From positions 1 through 10,073 of the forward strand of contig URNB01000074.1 in assembly GCA_900549055.1 (NCBI GenBank): DNA of 10,073 nucleotides. Direction: 5' to 3'. Position numbers and translations under genes: made by a program. The stretch comes from an uncultured Oscillospiraceae bacterium. Lineage in GTDB: Bacteria; Bacillota; Clostridia; Oscillospirales; Acutalibacteraceae. The notes under the pieces were generated by a model that searched no databases, was not told the DNA's origin, and was given only the letters and a program-made list of their open reading frames with translations. How positions within the stretch are numbered: the stretch's first letter is position 1; every line of letters begins with the position of its first letter. This document shows positions 7,061 to 10,073 of the stretch, in pieces.

Positions 7061-8218
7061 AGTATTAAATAACATAATATCCTGCGTCGCAATGTTTTCC
7101 TCCGCCAAAACAGCCGTTTTCAGCCTTAAACCGCCCTTATTTTCGTCAATTTCACGATTTTTGACTGAAAAATCGCCCGAAATTTCTAACTTCACCTGCT
7201 CCGAAAACAGCCTTTCAAGCTCTGCCTCGAGCGATGTCCGATCGAAGTTTTTTTCCGTTTCCTCTGTAAATTCAAAGCGCTTTTCATAAAGCGCTGCAGG
7301 CAGCTCCCTTCCGAAAAGCTTCAGCACCTTTTTATGCGTACTTGCACGGTACGGCTTGCTTTCACTCCCTAAATACAACGGAATTTTTAATCCGAACACC
7401 GAAAGCACCCTTTTGGTTTTTTTCTTTCCCGTTAAAACGGCGGTTTTCTGTTTGTATTTTGCGGTCACGGTAATTTCCCGCTCGATTACGGCGGTCACCC
7501 TGCCCGCCGAATGGACAAATTTCGTACCGTCCGCGCGTTCCTCGATTCCGGAGACCAATATATCCCCCTTTGCGACCGTATCCCCCACCTTGACAATACA
7601 GTTGCCGGAGGTCACATCTATTCTTTTGATAATGCCGTCTGCCGCCGCCTTTAAATTCGTCGGCACGCTGTTATCCTCCTCCTTCCTCTTTGCCTCGGTC
7701 ACATCCACCGTTAAATAGCAGCCCTCGATATTAAAAGCGCACCATGAAAGGCGGTTATCCCGAAGCAGTAATTGCAGCTTTGCGCCTGCGGGCGATATAT
7801 CGCTTTTACGCATGCCCTCATAAATGCCGAGGTCTCTGCATTCGGCAAGAAGCTCATTCTTTGATATAGCGCTGTTGCCTTCAACTCCGACCGACCATAC
7901 AAAGCCCGACATAAAGCTTAAAAACGCAAAAAACAGCGCCGCGCCCACCGGTATTCCGAGTCTTTCCTTATATCGCTCCGTAAAAAACGGAAGACCGTAC
8001 CTTGCGAGTATATGCACCCTGAGTCCGCTTCCCGCAACAAGAGCGGGTAAGCGCCTGAAATCGCTTACCGAAATAAAGCTCCTGATAACGCTTCCGCGTC
8101 TCCTTATGCTCCAAAGCGGTATTCCGTTTTTCGCGCAGATATTAAGCAGCGCCTCCGCAATATCGCCGCGTATTTCAATTCGTAAAAAGCCGCGCCGAAA
8201 TCTGTAAATAAAAAGCAT
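7049..8218 (-). CDS. yqfD: Sporulation protein YqfD
   Basis: A 389-residue membrane protein of the YqfD family (stage IV sporulation protein in some databases), required for normal sporulation in Bacillus, where it belongs to the mother-cell sigma-E regulon. The N-terminal 85 residues are cytoplasmic-looking and arginine-rich (FRRGFLRIEIRGD). One clear membrane segment spans about 90-110 (PVGAALFFAFLSFMSGFVW). It is followed by a POTRA-like start (VEGNSAISKNELLAECRDLGI). A large extracytoplasmic part follows, with VKVGDTVAKGDILVSG (210-225), which resembles the barrel found in membrane-fusion-type proteins. ATG 8218 has AGGTGA six bases upstream, overlapping the yqfC stop codon, so the two genes are tightly coupled. 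Family assignment is firm; the biochemical role is not known. Confidence 0.95.
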   Translation of the reverse strand: MLFIYRFRRGFLRIEIRGDIAEALLNICAKNGIPLWSIRRRGSVIRSFISVSDFRRLPALVAGSGLRVHILARYGLPFFTERYKERLGIPVGAALFFAFLSFMSGFVWSVGVEGNSAISKNELLAECRDLGIYEGMRKSDISPAGAKLQLLLRDNRLSWCAFNIEGCYLTVDVTEAKRKEEDNSVPTNLKAAADGIIKRIDVTSGNCIVKVGDTVAKGDILVSGIEERADGTKFVHSAGRVTAVIEREITVTAKYKQKTAVLTGKKKTKRVLSVFGLKIPLYLGSESKPYRASTHKKVLKLFGRELPAALYEKRFEFTEETEKNFDRTSLEAELERLFSEQVKLEISGDFSVKNREIDENKGGLRLKTAVLAEENIATQDIMLFNTGNS

Positions 8219-8228
8219 ATTAATTCAC

Positions 8229-8525
8229 CTATACGCAAAATTCAAGCGAGGAAATGCTCCCCCTGACGGTTATCGCCGTGCCCTCAAAGGTTACTATATC
8301 AAAGCTGCCGCCGCAAAGAATAAGCGCGCCTCTCGGCAGGCGCAGCTTCAAATATGTATCGCTGTATTCCAAAACGCCCACACAGCCCTCAACGGTTATC
8401 TCGCGGTTTCCGAAAAGCTCTAAATGCGGATTCTTTACCGCGTCAGCCGCTATTTCATCACCGCAGCCGAAAATTCTCCACTTTTCCCGCGGCTTTTCCG
8501 ATTTAAACTTAAATTTCTTACTCAA
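8229..8525 (-). CDS. yqfC: Sporulation protein YqfC
   Basis: A 98-residue protein of the YqfC/YabP family. The core GCVGVLEYSDTYLKLRLPRG, followed by ALILCGGSFDI and ITVRGSISSLEF, is a repeated beta-strand pattern typical of the family. YabP and YqfC are sporulation proteins made in the mother cell of Bacillus. The gene starts at TTG 8525: GGGGAG (8535-8540) is nine bases upstream and an in-frame TGA directly precedes the TTG, so nothing earlier can be the start. The basic N-terminus (SKKFKFKSEKPREKW) has no signal peptide. It is the first gene of the minus-strand block, ten bases ahead of yqfD's start and with a sigma-E-like promoter upstream. Confidence 0.93.
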   Translation of the reverse strand: MSKKFKFKSEKPREKWRIFGCGDEIAADAVKNPHLELFGNREITVEGCVGVLEYSDTYLKLRLPRGALILCGGSFDIVTFEGTAITVRGSISSLEFCV

Positions 8526-8534
8526 TCAGCACAA

Positions 8535-8540
8535 CTCCCC
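8535..8540 (-). promoter_or_regulatory. Ribosome binding site for the yqfC TTG start
   Basis: GGGGAG on the minus strand lies nine bases before TTG 8525. Together with the in-frame TGA immediately before the TTG it settles the start. Confidence 0.7.
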
Positions 8541-8545
8541 GTAAC

Positions 8546-8574
8546 ATACTATGTTTTCGTAATTATTATAATTC
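8546..8574 (-). promoter_or_regulatory. Candidate sigma-E-type promoter for yqfC-yqfD
   Basis: On the minus strand, CATAGTAT (8546-8553) resembles the sporulation sigma-E -10 (CATACAnT), and GAATTAT (8568-8574) matches the -35 pattern (kmATATT) at five of seven positions, with a 14-bp spacer, the right spacing for sigma-E. It lies about 20 bases before the start codon. yqfC and yqfD are sigma-E genes in Bacillus, so the context agrees. The match to consensus is partial. Confidence 0.45.
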
Positions 8575-8580
8575 CGAAAA
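8554..8580. repeat. 27-bp palindrome between yqfC and ylbJ
   Basis: Bases 8554-8566 (TTTTCGTAATTAT) are the reverse complement of 8568-8580 (ATAATTCCGAAAA) except for one base (T at 8560 against C at 8574), with a single central T. It sits between the two -10-like elements of the divergent genes and contains both candidate -35 elements, so the region has near two-fold symmetry. It may also be an operator for a dimeric regulator. Confidence 0.65.
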
Positions 8581-8589
8581 GCATATAAT
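8561..8589 (+). promoter_or_regulatory. Candidate sigma-E-type promoter for ylbJ
   Basis: CATATAAT (8582-8589) matches the sigma-E -10 CATACAnT at all but one position. AATTATT (8561-8567) matches the -35 pattern at five of seven, with a 14-bp spacer. ylbJ is a sigma-E gene in Bacillus. The -10 also contains TATAAT, so a vegetative reading is possible, but no TTGACA-like -35 is seen at 16-18 bp. Confidence 0.5.
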
Positions 8590-8612
8590 GTATTAAAAAA
8601 GGCGGGAGAAAA

Positions 8613-9644
8613 TTGAAAATAATATCTGTTATTGCGGTGCTTTCCTTTGCCGTTCTTATTATAATAAAGCCCGAGCTTTGCGCCTCAGGCGCGGCGCAGG
8701 GACTTCTGCTTTCGGGCAGGGTGCTTATCCCCTCGCTTTTCCCCATGACCGTATGCACAATGTTTATAATGGGCAGCGGCGCGTTTTCGGGTCTTAAAAG
8801 GGTTTCTCATGTTACGCAAAAGCTGTTTCATTTATCATCCGATGAATTTATTACCGTAATTTTAAGCCTTATAGGCGGCTACCCCGTAGGCGCAAAGCTT
8901 TTAAACGAGGCAGTAAGAGAAAAACGCATCTCCGCCGAAAAGGCAGGTCTTATGCTTTGCTACTGCGTAAATTCGGGGCCTGCCTTCGCCGTTTCGGCTG
9001 TCGGCGCGGGTATGTATTCATCGAGGGCGTTAGGCTTTGCGCTGCTTGCCGCGCATCTGTTGCCATCCTTAATAATGTGCTTTTTATTTTCATTTATAAT
9101 TAAAAACGATAGCCGAAAACCCGTTTCCGTAAAATCGCCCTCTGCGGCCGATAATTTTGTTTCATCGGTGTCCGGCGCTTCCGGTGCGCTTTTGAGCATT
9201 TGCGGCTGGGTGATTTTTTTCTCGGCTGTCGGCGCGTACATAAAGCATTACAGCCTGCGCTTTCCTTATCTTAAATATGCTGCATTGCTGCTTGAAGTGA
9301 CGAATGCGGTCGCCGGTACCCGTTCTCTGCCGCTCACCGCATTTTTACTCGGATTTGCATGTATCGGCATTTGGTGTCAGCTTTTAAGCGTCGGCAGGCT
9401 CATAAAAGTCAGGCCGCTGCTTTTCCTGATTTGCAGAATTTTCCACGGACTTTTATCGGCTCTGCTGCTGCAGATGATTATGAAAATATTTAAAATAACC
9501 GTTCAAGCCGCTGCCGCGGCAAATTTCGTTCCGACCTGCGACGGTGCGGCTCTCTCTGTTTCTATGCTTACAATGGTGATAATTTTCATAATCTCGGTAG
9601 GCACGAAAAAAAACACTGGAAAATTGCTTGACGATATAGTATAA
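8613..9644 (+). CDS. ylbJ: Sporulation integral membrane protein YlbJ
   Basis: A 343-residue polytopic membrane protein of the YlbJ family, related to the nucleoside-recognition (Gate) domain proteins. In Bacillus it is made in the mother cell and needed for normal spore cortex formation. Family hallmarks are SLFPMTVCTMFIMGSGAF near 41-58, LIGGYPVGAKLLNEAV at 86-101 and CVNSGPAFAVSAVG at 118-131. Hydrophobic segments occur near 4-20, 40-57, 80-95, 120-160, 190-212, 220-260, 268-300 and 315-330. The length is slightly below the family's usual 390-400. The start is TTG 8613, with GGGAG (8604-8608) only four bases upstream; no better start exists. It faces yqfC across a shared sporulation promoter region, and a small cysteine-rich gene follows with no terminator between. 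Confidence 0.93.
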   Translation: MKIISVIAVLSFAVLIIIKPELCASGAAQGLLLSGRVLIPSLFPMTVCTMFIMGSGAFSGLKRVSHVTQKLFHLSSDEFITVILSLIGGYPVGAKLLNEAVREKRISAEKAGLMLCYCVNSGPAFAVSAVGAGMYSSRALGFALLAAHLLPSLIMCFLFSFIIKNDSRKPVSVKSPSAADNFVSSVSGASGALLSICGWVIFFSAVGAYIKHYSLRFPYLKYAALLLEVTNAVAGTRSLPLTAFLLGFACIGIWCQLLSVGRLIKVRPLLFLICRIFHGLLSALLLQMIMKIFKITVQAAAAANFVPTCDGAALSVSMLTMVIIFIISVGTKKNTGKLLDDIV

Positions 9645-9662
9645 TAACATTCGGTGATTATT

Positions 9663-9875
9663 ATGGCTGATATATTCAATAAGGACTTGCCCCATGCCTG
9701 CAGCTATTGTGTTTACGGGCGCGAATCGCTTTTTTCGGGCGAAATTCTTTGCTCAAAGCGCGGAGTTACATCGGTTAGGGATTCCTGCAGGAAATATAAA
9801 TACGATCCCTTAAAGCGTGTTCCGGAGCGTGTTAAAATTTCGGACAATTATAAGCCCGAGGATTTCTCGCTTTAA
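9663..9875 (+). CDS. Small four-cysteine protein of unknown function
   Basis: A 70-residue soluble protein. Cysteines at 13, 16, 30 and 42 (HACSYC, ILCSKRG, DSCRKYKYDPLKR) look like a four-ligand zinc or iron-sulphur site in a very short domain. The C-terminal part, RVPERVKISDNYKPEDFSL, is polar and probably extended. I believe similar small proteins ending in a Y-x-x-EDFSL motif occur in other Clostridia, but cannot confirm a family name here. I chose ATG 9663 because GGTGA (9653-9657) is five bases before it; the in-frame GTG 9654 would overlap that site. It begins 18 bases after ylbJ with no terminator, so it may be co-transcribed with this sporulation gene, and lies 70 bases before the tRNA. 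Function unknown. Confidence 0.85.
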   Translation: MADIFNKDLPHACSYCVYGRESLFSGEILCSKRGVTSVRDSCRKYKYDPLKRVPERVKISDNYKPEDFSL

Positions 9876-9903
9876 AAAAGTTTTAATTTTTAAAAAGTTT
9901 TTG

Positions 9904-9931
9904 TTGACAATCCGCCGAGTTATGGTATAAT
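9904..9931 (+). promoter_or_regulatory. Consensus sigma-A promoter of tRNA-His
   Basis: Perfect TTGACA (9904-9909) and perfect TATAAT (9926-9931), 16 bp apart, with an extended TGG just before the -10. Transcription would start about 8 bases before the mature tRNA. This is the strongest promoter in the window, as expected for a stable RNA gene. Confidence 0.93.
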
Positions 9932-9945
9932 AGTCATTGCGCTAT

Positions 9946-10023
9946 GGTGGATGTAGCTTAGTTGGTTAAAGCGCCAGTTTGTGGCACTGGAGACCGTGGG
10001 TTCGAATCCCATCTTCCACCCCA
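9946..10023 (+). tRNA. tRNA-His (anticodon GUG)
   Basis: All arms fold. The acceptor strand 9947-9953 (GTGGATG) pairs with 10013-10019 (CTTCCAC), with one U-U mismatch at the sixth pair. The anticodon stem CCAGT/ACTGG (9974-9978 and 9986-9990) encloses TTGTGGC with anticodon GTG at 9981-9983. The T arm is GTGGG-TTCGAAT-CCCAT. The extra G at 9946 faces discriminator C at 10020, the G-1:C73 identity pair specific to tRNA-His. CCA (10021-10023) is encoded in the DNA. Confidence 0.97.
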
Positions 10024-10034
10024 CACAAACAAGC

Positions 10035-10068
10035 AGGGACACACGGGCCGCCGCGTGTCCCTCTTTAT
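10035..10068 (+). terminator. Hairpin terminator after tRNA-His
   Basis: Bases 10035-10046 pair with 10051-10062 over 12 positions with one A-C mismatch, around the loop GCCG. The stem is GC-rich (AGGGACAC against GTGTCCCT at its base) and is followed by CTTTAT, a short U-tract. It begins 12 bases after the tRNA CCA end, so it likely ends a single-tRNA transcript. Confidence 0.85.
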
Positions 10069-10073
10069 AAAGA

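Noticed and set aside
7356..8207. Plus-strand open frames opposite yqfD
   Set aside because: These are antisense shadows of yqfD, with no initiation signals or family features.
9872..9903. A/T-run repeats after the four-cysteine gene as a terminator
   Set aside because: The stretch has only AT-only pairing and no GC stem, so it is not a convincing intrinsic terminator. It may instead act as an upstream element of the tRNA promoter.
1..10073. CRISPR arrays, insertion sequences, phage or defence modules
   Set aside because: I saw no spaced direct repeats, transposase or integrase features, terminal inverted repeats or att-like duplications. No integrated-element end is visible beside the tRNA, although the window ends 50 bases after it.

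Overview
The window looks like chromosomal DNA from an endospore-forming, Gram-positive Clostridia bacterium. The order Oscillospirales (Ruminococcaceae/Oscillospiraceae) is my best guess, from gene order and moderate GC. The evidence is a run of eight minus-strand genes in the order yqfC-yqfD-phoH(ybeZ)-ybeY-era-yqzL-recO-mutS2, the sporulation gene ylbJ facing away from yqfC, frequent TTG starts with purine-rich ribosome binding sites, and AT-rich promoters of vegetative sigma type. Compared with the Bacillus arrangement, yqfF/pgpH, dgkA and cdd are missing between phoH and era, and mutS2 follows recO.

Layout. Bases 1-265 hold no intact gene. They contain hairpin-forming repeats and a 41-codon minus-strand stretch that reads like the C-terminal end of a lost protein. 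Bases 337-1158 (+) encode an AraC-family regulator whose DNA looks more AT-rich than the block that follows. A long hairpin at 1171-1209 separates it from mutS2 and probably terminates transcription from both sides. Bases 1228-8525 (-) are the eight-gene block. The first two genes (yqfC, yqfD) are sporulation genes. An extended -10 promoter just after yqfD probably gives phoH-ybeY-era and the genes downstream a vegetative supply. A short YqzL-type gene (54 codons) lies between era and recO and overlaps recO by 80 bases in another frame. From 8526 to 8612 a near-perfect 27-bp palindrome is flanked by two back-to-back promoter-like elements that resemble sigma-E sites, one for yqfC-yqfD and one for ylbJ. 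After ylbJ (+, 8613-9644) comes a small four-cysteine protein of unknown function, then tRNA-His(GUG) with a consensus promoter and a hairpin terminator.

How the genes fit together. PhoH and YbeY (16S rRNA maturation and ribosome quality control) with Era (GTPase for 30S assembly) form a ribosome-biogenesis set. RecO (recombinational repair) and MutS2 (structured-DNA binding and/or collided-ribosome rescue) form a DNA- and translation-maintenance set. YqfC, YqfD and YlbJ belong to the mother-cell sporulation programme in Bacillus. I see no mobile element, CRISPR array, defence island or biosynthetic cluster. The less ordinary items are the symmetric divergent sporulation promoters, the yqzL/recO overlap, the four-cysteine small protein and the gene remnant at the left edge. 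I do not see a clearly new multi-gene system.
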